Virus record (IMG/VR): IMGVR_UViG_3300010389_000158
Coordinates: 1 to 22,130 of that record
Source of the DNA: a virus
DNA: 22,130 nucleotides
Strand: one strand, 5' to 3'
Shown here: one piece after another, positions 1 through 6,105 of the stretch
Numbering within the stretch: the stretch's first letter is position 1
Layout of the letters: every line of letters begins with the position of its first letter
The notes under the pieces: generated by a model
What the model saw: only the letters and a program-made list of their open reading frames with translations
Databases searched by the model: none
What the model was told of the DNA's origin: nothing
Program-made: the position numbers and the translations under genes

Positions 1-205
1 TATTATCTCTATATCTGTGAGATGAGTCAAATAGAGTAAGTGGTTCTGATGTTCTGGTTCTACCAAAAGCATCTGGATTTACACTTACTGGAAATCTGTT
101 GAGATTATCAACAATTTTTCCGTCCCTTGTTGCAGCACCAAAAACTTCAAAAAGACTTCTTTCTTGGTTTAGATAATCTTGTGTAGTTATATTCCACTGA
201 GCCAT
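1..205 (-). CDS. Virion structural protein, N-terminal 68 residues (runs off the left edge)
   Basis: An ATG at 205-203 opens a frame that stays open to position 1, so only the N-terminus is present. It begins MAQWNITTQDYLNQE and continues with a segment reading DAFGRTRTSEPLTLFDSSHRY. From memory, the MAQWNI..Q.YLNQE start and the AFGR.R.SEP.TLFDS..RY stretch are typical of virion structural proteins of marine T4-like phages. No domain with known biochemistry is visible. Only 3 nt separate it from the upstream 102-aa gene, and a GGGGTGA stretch about 9 nt before the ATG can serve as a weak ribosome site. It is not gp17: no Walker motif or terminase feature is seen, although too little is present to classify it fully. 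Inference: a particle component made with the late genes. Confidence 0.72.
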   Translation of the reverse strand, partial: MAQWNITTQDYLNQERSLFEVFGAATRDGKIVDNLNRFPVSVNPDAFGRTRTSEPLTLFDSSHRYRDN

Positions 206-208
206 TAA

Positions 209-517
209 TCATTCACCCCAAGTTAATCTTTCTGGTTGATATCTTTGTATATTTTTAACTATTGATTGCTGAGAACTGGATGGGTAAATATTGTGAACAA
301 TTGCTCCTGGATATTCTCCTTGGAGATGTTCTGCAAGTTCATTCTTGCTCATTATTCCACCCTCAACCTCCATTCTGTATATTTTTCCTTCCCAAACCAC
401 ATCTGCAAAAAATGATTCTTTTGTAGTTTCTGGTTCCGAACTATTGATATAGAGATTTCCGTTGAAATCCCCAGAGATATTTACAGACTCTGACAGAAAT
501 TGCTTAAAACTTTTCAT
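209..517 (-). CDS. Small protein with T4-like capsid-targeting leader; probable internal virion protein (102 aa)
   Basis: The protein starts MKSFKQFLSE-SV. T4 internal proteins begin MKTYQEFIAE, a ten-residue capsid-targeting sequence that prohead protease gp21 removes after [L/I]-x-E. Here the match is M-K-[T/S]-[Y/F]-x-[E/Q]-F-[I/L]-x-E, with LSE followed by Ser. The remaining 92 residues hold a W-x-G-K strand (W42 to K45), a YPGA turn (69-72) and a C-terminal RYQPERLTW segment. The central 60 residues resemble residues 390-465 of the 546-aa protein encoded just upstream. There is no signal peptide, membrane span or cysteine. Its ATG lies 1 nt after the stop of the 546-aa gene, and no clear Shine-Dalgarno is present, so coupling is likely. 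I recall similar small proteins in cyanophages but know no function. Internal-protein role is inference. Confidence 0.8.
   Translation of the reverse strand: MKSFKQFLSESVNISGDFNGNLYINSSEPETTKESFFADVVWEGKIYRMEVEGGIMSKNELAEHLQGEYPGAIVHNIYPSSSQQSIVKNIQRYQPERLTWGE
488..517 (-). other. Candidate capsid-targeting sequence with prohead protease site
   Basis: These ten codons read MKSFKQFLSE. They align without gaps to the T4 internal-protein leader MKTYQEFIAE. M1, K2, F7 and E10 are identical, and T/S3, Y/F4, E/Q6, I/L8 and A/S9 are conservative. The expected gp21 cut would fall after E10 (L-S-E, then S). The leader function in T4 is established; in this phage it is inferred from the sequence. Confidence 0.55.
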
Positions 518-518
518 G

Positions 519-2159
519 TTAGTTACAGTTCCAACGACGGAGGGCTTTGTTGATTCTTGAATCGGGATCTCTTGCAGTTTCTGCAGAAGTTAATCTTTTC
601 TTCATACCTTTCATCCTACTGCAAAATGATTTGCGACGCTCTGCTCTTTTACCTGTTGGTTTCTTTTCAGTTACTGCAGTTTGCAATTTTGATCCTGGGT
701 TTTCTTTACGGTATGCATCAACTGCTTTTTGACTTAAACCATCAGTTTTATCCTGGCGATTTACTTTTTGCCAGTCTTCTATTTGTAAAAACTGTTCACC
801 TGGTTTAATGTCAGAAATATAATATGATTGTACTTTAGCACCAGGATAGACCTTATTCAATTGATCTTGAACTTCTGATCTGTTTGGTTTTGTTAATTGG
901 GGGAAGAACATTTTAATCATGAAATATTTTCCTCTCCAATTCAAAGTAACGAGAATGATATTTCCAGTTTTTGACGGAATACGGACCGATTCTTTTACAT
1001 TTTTGATTGGTTCTGGTTTAACCAAATCAATAACTTCTACAAAAGTATTTCCTTCAAAATCTTCAATAGTTTCTTCTGGCACGCAGTTTGGAACAACCTT
1101 TTTACCCTTCTTTTTCATACCAACTTGTTTATATCCACTCCAACATGCTTCATCCATTTCTCCACCAGCAACATAATCTGCTGCAGTATCAATATAATCT
1201 GCTGCTTTTGTAATTTTTGATTGAACCCAAGCTTCTAAATTTCCCTCACCGTTTTCAACCTTTGCCTTTAATCTTCTTACAGCGTCTACTATCGTACTCA
1301 ATTCTGAGCGAACCATTGAATATTCTTCATCTTTTACAGAAACTTTGTCCCAGGCCTTTTCTCCATAAGAACATTCCGATCTAGTTTCTCTCTTCTTACA
1401 AAGTGGACAATATCTTTCTTCCTCATGCATATGCATTTCCTCTGTTTTAGTTCCCCAATTTGCAGCACCAACTTTACGACACTTTACCAATGCACCCGAT
1501 GCATATGCACTTGGCCAAACATCATATCTAGATTTTACTTTTCTGTAGCAAGCATCTTTATTGCCACTACCTTTACTTGGTTTGTCCTTTACTTCTTGAA
1601 GTTCCATTTCTTCAGTTCTTACATTAGTTGGTTTTGCTCCACCAGTTTTTTCTGGTTGATTGGGGTCTTGTCTATTTTTTCTTCTTCTTGCTCTCTCTTC
1701 CTCTTCTGGGGAAAGATTTGCTGACATTTTAGAACTTCCGCATTTTGGTGTAGAAGTTTGTCCAGGTTGACGAGCACATGGTTTACCTGCCCATTTTCCG
1801 CCAAGTTGAACCCATCCTTTTTTACCATCAGAAGATTTTGACTTATTAAACCAATCGTGAAGACCTTCATCTCCAGATTTAGTTTCTTCGTAAGCAATAC
1901 CTCTCTTTGTATGTTTAAGTTCTCCCTTTTGTTTTGCAATCAATTTTTTAGATAATGCTCCAACATTAATATCAATTGGATTTTCATCTGGAGTTTTTTT
2001 CTTCGGATTATCATAAACATCAACATCCCCATCGGCATCACGATCAACATATTGAACTGTTGAGTGATGCACCAATTGTTTTAGATCAACATTGGGATCC
2101 AACTGATGCTGTTTCCCTTTAAGATGTGGTGTTTTGTGAGAAAACTTTTGATATTTCAT
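519..2159 (-). CDS. Modular cysteine-motif protein, possible internal or DNA-associated virion protein (546 aa)
   Basis: The protein is hydrophilic, Lys-rich and built from short modules joined by acidic linkers. In order: DRDADGDVDVYD at 39-50, a perfect DxDxDGxDxxxD calcium-loop pattern; a W-V-Q-L-G-G-K-W module with C128-x11-C140; a CYRKVKSRY...VKCRKVGAANWG module with C204-x22-C227; CPLC...C at 251-263; a helical stretch (about 275-332); DEACWSGYKQVGMKKK...VPNC with C339-x19-C359; a strand module with W408 and YPGA (438-441) resembling the next gene product; and a C-terminal FCSRMKGMKKRL...RRWNC with C513-x31-C545. I recognise several modules as recurrent in marine T4-like phage proteins; the first Cys module resembles what Pfam calls DUF5872, from memory. 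Function is unknown. The ATG overlaps the stop of the 51-aa gene (ATGA). No signal peptide or membrane span. Zinc or DNA binding is inference from paired Cys and basic charge. Confidence 0.82.
   Translation of the reverse strand: MKYQKFSHKTPHLKGKQHQLDPNVDLKQLVHHSTVQYVDRDADGDVDVYDNPKKKTPDENPIDINVGALSKKLIAKQKGELKHTKRGIAYEETKSGDEGLHDWFNKSKSSDGKKGWVQLGGKWAGKPCARQPGQTSTPKCGSSKMSANLSPEEEERARRRKNRQDPNQPEKTGGAKPTNVRTEEMELQEVKDKPSKGSGNKDACYRKVKSRYDVWPSAYASGALVKCRKVGAANWGTKTEEMHMHEEERYCPLCKKRETRSECSYGEKAWDKVSVKDEEYSMVRSELSTIVDAVRRLKAKVENGEGNLEAWVQSKITKAADYIDTAADYVAGGEMDEACWSGYKQVGMKKKGKKVVPNCVPEETIEDFEGNTFVEVIDLVKPEPIKNVKESVRIPSKTGNIILVTLNWRGKYFMIKMFFPQLTKPNRSEVQDQLNKVYPGAKVQSYYISDIKPGEQFLQIEDWQKVNRQDKTDGLSQKAVDAYRKENPGSKLQTAVTEKKPTGKRAERRKSFCSRMKGMKKRLTSAETARDPDSRINKALRRWNCN
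765..992 (-). repeat. YPGA module duplicated in the adjacent 102-aa gene
   Basis: Residues 390-465 of the 546-aa protein and residues 11-100 of the neighbouring 102-aa protein share a layout: SV near the start, W-x-G-K on a strand, a 27-30 residue spacer with a helix, YPGA-x-V, then Y and a final W. Identity is low outside these anchors, so this would be an old duplication or two uses of one family domain. Confidence 0.5.
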
Positions 2160-2311
2160 TCAACTGGTTTTGATTTAGTTTCTTCGCCTTTTGCCCTTTT
2201 TACTCTAGCAGCACAATGAGCACGCTGAGAAAAACCCTTTGGGTTTGAGCAATCAATACTCTTTTTATATTTATTACTCCACTCTTCTTGAAATTCTTTA
2301 AATGTCTTCAT
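2156..2311 (-). CDS. Small cysteine-motif protein (51 aa) overlapping gp16
   Basis: The frame runs from ATG at 2311 to TGA at 2156. It starts MKTFKEFQEEW and contains DCSNPKGFSQRAHCAAR, giving C21-x11-C33, then a basic tail ending ETKSKPVE. The C-x11-C spacing equals that of the first Cys pair (C128/C140) in the next protein. From memory, the DC.NPKGFSQ.AHC motif recurs in small marine T4-like phage proteins, which supports it as a real gene despite its length. Its start overlaps the gp16 end by 14 nt in another frame, and its stop overlaps the next start as ATGA, so translation is probably coupled; no Shine-Dalgarno is visible. The first seven residues resemble the T4 capsid-targeting leader, but position 8 is Gln and there is no [L/I]-x-E cleavage site. 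Function unknown. Confidence 0.78.
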   Translation of the reverse strand: MKTFKEFQEEWSNKYKKSIDCSNPKGFSQRAHCAARVKRAKGEETKSKPVE

Positions 2312-2735
2312 TTTTTGGTTGATTTTTTAGCAATTTAGCTAACTCTGCAGTAGAACCAACAAACAAAGCATTGGTTACATTTGTTGGGCCCTTAGATTGC
2401 CTCTCCTCTTCTACATCTTTTAGTTTTTTCTGCAGATCCATCAATTTATCAGTCGCATCTGCAACATTTTTAATCAACTGTCCGGCAACCTCATAAGCTC
2501 TTGGCATCTCACTTTCTTGCGCTAATTCAAGAATACCATTTATAGCTTCTTGACCTTTTTCAATTAAACTGTAAAGATTTCCTCTTGTATATTCATAATC
2601 TTTTTTAATATCATCAATAGAATTTGAACTTTTTTCTACCTTCTCTGGCTCACTTTTACTTATCTCGCTGGATACCACTTCACTTTCAACATTAAAAGTA
2701 TCGTTGAGTTTATCAAACTTTTTTGTCATCTTCAT
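2298..2735 (-). CDS. gp16: Terminase small subunit, gp16-like (145 aa)
   Basis: In T4, gp16 recognises concatemeric DNA and stimulates the gp17 ATPase/nuclease during head filling. The central part carries YSLIEKGQEAINGILELAQ followed by SEMPRAYEVAGQLIKN; the SE.PRAYEV signature and the surrounding long helices are diagnostic of the T4 gp16 family, whose central helices drive ring oligomerisation. An acidic, Ser-rich N-terminus (about 1-45) and a flexible C-terminus flank the core, as expected; T4 gp16 is 164 aa. The start overlaps the gp15 stop as ATGA, and GGGAG sits 8 nt before the ATG, so MKMTKK is the likely start. The large subunit gp17, normally the next gene in T4, is not found downstream in this window; four other genes intervene. 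Confidence 0.92.
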   Translation of the reverse strand: MKMTKKFDKLNDTFNVESEVVSSEISKSEPEKVEKSSNSIDDIKKDYEYTRGNLYSLIEKGQEAINGILELAQESEMPRAYEVAGQLIKNVADATDKLMDLQKKLKDVEEERQSKGPTNVTNALFVGSTAELAKLLKNQPKNEDI

Positions 2736-3733
2736 GAAATACTCCCACTAAATCCGAAGTCATCCCCTTCTTCAATTAGTTCATTATCTTGTGCCGTAAT
2801 GGACTTAACTTCTTCTCCTCTCAAGTGAGAAGTTATAGTGGTTCCATCCTTTCCTCTCTCAACAGTCAATGTATTACCATTTTTTGATTTTACATAAACT
2901 TCTTCACCTTGAATTTCCAAATAACTATTTGCAGTAATTGAAGTTGCATCTGTCACTTCAATTAGGATATCTGTCGTTGATATATCTTTTGAAAGTGTGG
3001 TTAAAACAATTCCTGTATAATTTTTGATTGCTCTTGGTGTCGCTGTATAAGCAACTTCTCTGACAACATTAGAAGTATCAGTTCCAGTAATGTAACTGAT
3101 TTTTGCTGATTTGATAATATCTTTTGTGACTGTAGATACTGGGCCAAATAGATATGTTTTAGCAGTAAATCTTAGGGTATAAAGAAGAACTCTTCTAGTA
3201 GAAAAATCTCCCTCATAGTCATCTTGCATTGTTACATTTTCCAAAACAATTGGAATATCCCTCTTTTCCTGAATAGATTCGACCAATTCAACAGTAAGGT
3301 TATATGATGGTTGAAAATATGGTAAAATTTGCTCAATAATCTGTAGAGCATCATCATTTAATTTACTCATAATTGACAACTCAAATTGCATATTATAAGG
3401 AACAGGCATAAATGCTTTTTTGGTTTCTGTTCCAGTATCTGGGTCTTTTGCAACAAATGTTTGAGTTGTTGTTACTTTTCTACCTGGATCATAAGTAAGA
3501 CCAGTAAACTCAAATGACATTCTAGGCAATGTCATTGCAGTGCTTTTATTGAGATCTGGCGATTGATTTAATCTGGCAAGAAACTTTTGTGTTGGACCAT
3601 ATGCCAAAGGAACTTTCAACACACTTACAACATTATTGTTAGAATCTGTGTGCTTAATTGATATATTATTAAAAAGAGTACCAAAAGCAATAACAGTTCT
3701 TCTTAATATCTCGTTGTAAAAATATTCAAACAT
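2732..3733 (-). CDS. gp15: Tail sheath stabilizer/terminator, gp15-like, with inserted module (333 aa)
   Basis: T4 gp15 caps the last sheath and tube ring and joins the tail to the head-neck gp13/gp14. The core (about 1-240) starts MFEYFYNEILRRTVIAFGTLFN and includes VPLAYGPTQKFLAR, LPRMSFEF, a central MPVPYNMQFELSIMSK and ILPYFQPSYN, all strong family signatures. Residues about 241-315 are a separate module: LEIQGEEVYV, then LTVERGKDGT and GEEVKSIT. The last 18 residues are acidic and end DDFGFSG, which I recall as the usual C-terminus of this family in marine phages. T4 gp15 is 272 aa, so the module accounts for the extra length. A CATAAATA box lies upstream and a weak GGGAAG precedes the ATG. 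It overlaps gp16 by 4 nt. Confidence 0.9.
   Translation of the reverse strand: MFEYFYNEILRRTVIAFGTLFNNISIKHTDSNNNVVSVLKVPLAYGPTQKFLARLNQSPDLNKSTAMTLPRMSFEFTGLTYDPGRKVTTTQTFVAKDPDTGTETKKAFMPVPYNMQFELSIMSKLNDDALQIIEQILPYFQPSYNLTVELVESIQEKRDIPIVLENVTMQDDYEGDFSTRRVLLYTLRFTAKTYLFGPVSTVTKDIIKSAKISYITGTDTSNVVREVAYTATPRAIKNYTGIVLTTLSKDISTTDILIEVTDATSITANSYLEIQGEEVYVKSKNGNTLTVERGKDGTTITSHLRGEEVKSITAQDNELIEEGDDFGFSGSIS
2789..3013 (-). repeat. E[IV]...RG..GT module inserted in gp15
   Basis: Residues 241-315 of gp15 match a pattern also seen in the DUF4815 protein (IGNEIIEY...IVRGTNPLTYPVGTPV, around 7525-7640) and the giant protein (IGSEIMKI...RRQWLGT...GDLV, around 18370-18520). The shared layout is G-x-E-[IV], a strand, R-x-x-x-G-T, then G-x-x-V. 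It lies between the gp15 core and its short acidic tail. Confidence 0.55.
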
Positions 3734-3767
3734 TGTATTCTTCCCGCATTATTGAGATAATAAGAAT

Positions 3768-3775
3768 TATTTATG
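3768..3775 (-). promoter_or_regulatory. Late-promoter-like box upstream of gp15
   Basis: The minus strand reads CATAAATA, matching seven of eight bases of the T4 late promoter TATAAATA. It ends 34 nt before the gp15 ATG, inside one of only three gaps over 30 nt in the window, and overlaps the gp14 stop codon. No -35 element is expected for gp55-type promoters. Confidence 0.55.
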
Positions 3776-5210
3776 GATTGCCAAATGGATTTCTTTCATC
3801 AAAATCGAGTATTAAATCTGCTTCTTCTTCTATTGTCGAATTATCAGCAAATCCATCTAATGGATTTGTGTCTACCAATCTTAATTGGTGAGAGGCACTT
3901 GAAGCAGAACCAACTATAGTTTCTCCGATTAAAAATGATCCAGAAACAGTAGCAACTTCTAAAACATTTGTTGTAGAATTCCAGCTTCTAACTCTTGCAG
4001 TAGTTCCACTTGATGATCCGGTAATAATTTCGTTGAAAACAAAGTTTCCAGTTGAAGTTAGCGATGGATTTGATATTACCACTGTTGGAGCAACACTATA
4101 TCCTAGACCTGCATTCGTAATTCTAATAGAAGTTATTGTACCTGCAGCACTTACAACAGCCGTTGCAGCTGCTGAAACAGTAGAAACTCCTGGCAAGAAG
4201 ATTTCATTTGTAAAAGATACTTGTGGTGAAGTAGCATATCCAGAACCTGCATTGGTGATCGTTACTACACCAACTATACCATCACCAATAGTTGCTGTGG
4301 CTATAAAACCAGAACCAGATTCGCTTATGACTCTTACTCCAGGAGCAGTTGTATAACCATAACCAGGATTTATTAGTTGTATACTTTGAATAGATTTTGC
4401 ACTTGGATTTACATTATCTGTACATGCAACAATTCCACTAATCATTTCTGCTGTAGCAATTCCGGTTACTCCTCCAGATGGCGCTGAAGATATTGCTACA
4501 GTTGGTGTTGATAGATATCCACCACCTCTATTTGATATAGTAACAAATCTTATACCACCATTCACTATTCCAGTGATAGCAGTTGCTGTTACTCCAACAC
4601 CAACCATTGTTAATTTTTGAACTCCTCCTAAAATAGTAGGAATTCCGTCACCATCGACACCAGAATATTCTCCACCATTAAGAGTATCATCAATTTCATC
4701 TACCCCAGTGTCTATAATTTCATCTTCATATCTAAAGAGTTCGCATCTTAGAACATAGACATAATTTTTTTGCAATTGATAAAAGGGTTTTTCATGTTCA
4801 ACAAATTTTATTTCAAATAATCTATCTCCCAATGGGAAATAAATTAGATCACCCTCCTTTGGTCTTGATGATAATTTTATATTACTTTTATTCTTTATTA
4901 ATGGTTGAATATATGTTTCCCATCGTTCTGATGAAATTATGAGAGTTATCTCCTGTGTTGATTGGATGCCAAATTTTGATAAGATTGTCGTATTATCAGA
5001 ATAACCCTCATAATTCTCCACATACGCCTCTATTGGAAATGCATCATCAAATTCTGACTGTATTACTTCCTGTATTACTGTCTTTTCTGTTATATATTTT
5101 CTTGGCAAATAGTGAACATCAACCCCATACATTCTCAACTGTTCATTGATGAGATCTTGTATTAAATTTTGTTCTGTTTTAGAGCCTTGAAGAAAAAATG
5201 GATTAAGCAT
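3771..5210 (-). CDS. gp14: Neck protein gp14-like, with large beta-repeat insertion (479 aa)
   Basis: With gp13, gp14 forms the neck ring that closes the filled head and accepts the tail. The core (1-180) starts MLNPFFLQGS and includes DLINEQLRMYGVDVHYLPRK, ILSKFGIQ, EGDLIYFPLGDRLFEIKFVE and YVLRCELFRYEDE, all strong family signatures. Residues about 190-445 are a glycine-rich insertion with four GxGY repeats (near 230, 284, 323 and 369) and one SG/GE repeat (390-440). The tail (446-479) is acidic and ends FDERNPFGNP, typical for the family. T4 gp14 is 256 aa, so over 200 residues are extra. I chose the ATG at 5210, 1 nt after the gp13 stop, over an in-frame TTG three codons upstream that overlaps gp13. 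No good Shine-Dalgarno; coupling to gp13 is likely. Confidence 0.88.
   Translation of the reverse strand: MLNPFFLQGSKTEQNLIQDLINEQLRMYGVDVHYLPRKYITEKTVIQEVIQSEFDDAFPIEAYVENYEGYSDNTTILSKFGIQSTQEITLIISSERWETYIQPLIKNKSNIKLSSRPKEGDLIYFPLGDRLFEIKFVEHEKPFYQLQKNYVYVLRCELFRYEDEIIDTGVDEIDDTLNGGEYSGVDGDGIPTILGGVQKLTMVGVGVTATAITGIVNGGIRFVTISNRGGGYLSTPTVAISSAPSGGVTGIATAEMISGIVACTDNVNPSAKSIQSIQLINPGYGYTTAPGVRVISESGSGFIATATIGDGIVGVVTITNAGSGYATSPQVSFTNEIFLPGVSTVSAAATAVVSAAGTITSIRITNAGLGYSVAPTVVISNPSLTSTGNFVFNEIITGSSSGTTARVRSWNSTTNVLEVATVSGSFLIGETIVGSASSASHQLRLVDTNPLDGFADNSTIEEEADLILDFDERNPFGNP
3876..4643 (-). repeat. GxGY and GE/SG beta-repeat array inside gp14
   Basis: Four units share the layout 'I..V.I.N.G.GY...P.V.I': SNRGGGYLSTPTVAIS, INPGYGYTTAPGVRV, TNAGSGYATSPQVSF and TNAGLGYSVAPTVVIS. 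They are followed by one FNEIITGSSSGTTARV...GSFLIGETIVGSASSAS unit. The units occupy the join between the neck core and the conserved C-terminal tail. Confidence 0.75.
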
Positions 5211-5211
5211 T

Positions 5212-6060
5212 TTATCCAATCATATCTAATGGTGGAAGTTCGTATGTACTAGACATCATTTCTTTTATGTCATCAAGTTCTTTCTGTGCGTCGTCATACA
5301 ACTGTCTACCATTTAATTCTACTCCGCCCGGTAGTTTTACTCCTTGGAATTTGATAAGATTTTGTCCCCACTGCTTTTTAATGAGAGCAGTAAGATATTT
5401 TTTTAAGAAAGAATCATTCCAAACTCTTGTATAATCATTTGGATCCAATATCCTATAGCAATCTATAATTAAATAATCTCCTGGAGTAACACTTCCCCAA
5501 TCTATATCCAAATATAATCTATCTTGTCTTTGATTAAATCTAATCTGCTTTTGGGTTGTTAATAAAAAATCAATATCTTCTAGATATGTCTTTGTCATTG
5601 CATATGTTAATATTTCAGTCGATCCCCAGTAGTAAATATCATTTAAGAATAATTGATATTTAACACTAAACATATTATTTGTAGTTGTATTACTCCCATC
5701 AAAATGATATATTTTGGTAATTCCAATTACTGATGGTGGAACTTGTAAAAAATTACTATTTTCTTTAAAGGAAAATGTTAATGGGGAACCATTGATTGTT
5801 GTTGATGCTGTGGTAGTAACGATACCCGCAGAAGGATTTGCTCCACCAGGAGCTTGTCCTCTATCAATATCATCTTGAGTTACTTGATACTTTAAAAATA
5901 TTTGTGATACTCCATCAAAATGCCTTTCCTGAAAATACTGTAAGGCATCATCGACAAGATCGTCAATTTGTTCATCTGCAATGTTTATCTCTAAGACCGG
6001 TGCACCAAGTTGCCTCTTGCAGTAATTTATTAAATCTTGTCTACTTGATGGTTGAGCCAT
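5212..6060 (-). CDS. gp13: Neck protein gp13-like (282 aa)
   Basis: gp13 pairs with gp14 in the neck at the portal vertex after DNA packaging. The N-terminus MAQPSSRQDLINYCKRQLGA, then PVLEINIADEQIDDLVDDAL and QYFQERHFDG, is the usual opening of gp13 in marine T4-like phages. The C-terminal third carries FLKKYLTALIKKQWGQNL, KFQGVKLPGGVELNGRQLYD and ends LPPLDMIG. T4 gp13 is 309 aa, so length is normal and, unlike gp14 and gp15, no glycine-rich insert is present. A GATAAATA box and AAGGAG (6077-6072, 11 nt before the ATG) precede the start, which makes it the head of a likely gp13-gp14 unit. It ends 1 nt before gp14. Confidence 0.92.
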   Translation of the reverse strand: MAQPSSRQDLINYCKRQLGAPVLEINIADEQIDDLVDDALQYFQERHFDGVSQIFLKYQVTQDDIDRGQAPGGANPSAGIVTTTASTTINGSPLTFSFKENSNFLQVPPSVIGITKIYHFDGSNTTTNNMFSVKYQLFLNDIYYWGSTEILTYAMTKTYLEDIDFLLTTQKQIRFNQRQDRLYLDIDWGSVTPGDYLIIDCYRILDPNDYTRVWNDSFLKKYLTALIKKQWGQNLIKFQGVKLPGGVELNGRQLYDDAQKELDDIKEMMSSTYELPPLDMIG

Positions 6061-6082
6061 TTAATTATATTCTCCTTAATTG

Positions 6083-6090
6083 TATTTATC
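6083..6090 (-). promoter_or_regulatory. Late-promoter-like box upstream of gp13
   Basis: The minus strand reads GATAAATA, seven of eight matches to the T4 late promoter. It ends 22 nt before the gp13 ATG in a 45-nt gap. By T4 spacing the transcript would start about 6 nt further on, at or next to the AAGGAG ribosome site (6077-6072), giving a very short leader. Confidence 0.6.
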
Positions 6091-6105
6091 TTATCTGTAA
6101 TAGAA

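Noticed and set aside
1-205. Partial left gene as gp17 large terminase
   Set aside because: Its N-terminus matches a structural-protein opening and shows no terminase signature.
547-1724. Several plus-strand open frames of 61-107 codons opposite the 546-aa gene and elsewhere
   Set aside because: They lie antisense to well-supported genes, show no family features, and are expected where the coding strand is rich in Lys, Asn and Ser codons.
1619-1939. Minus-strand 106-codon frame inside the 546-aa gene
   Set aside because: It is an out-of-frame shadow of the 546-aa gene, whose own frame contains recognisable modules along its whole length.
2268-2275. AATAAATA box inside the 51-aa gene as a promoter for the 546-aa gene
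   Set aside because: It is intragenic, 108 nt before the next start, and such boxes arise by chance several times in this AT-rich sequence.
3734-3770. Inverted repeat ATAAT...ATTAT in the gp14-gp15 gap as a terminator
   Set aside because: The stem is five A-T pairs with no G-C and no following T run, too weak to call.
4000-4640. Repeats in gp14 as a CRISPR or tandem DNA array
   Set aside because: The repeats are protein-level and degenerate, in frame, with uneven spacing and no exact direct repeats.
5217-5219. TTG start adding three residues to gp14
   Set aside because: It lies within gp13, while the ATG at 5210 follows the gp13 stop and matches the usual MLNPFF opening.
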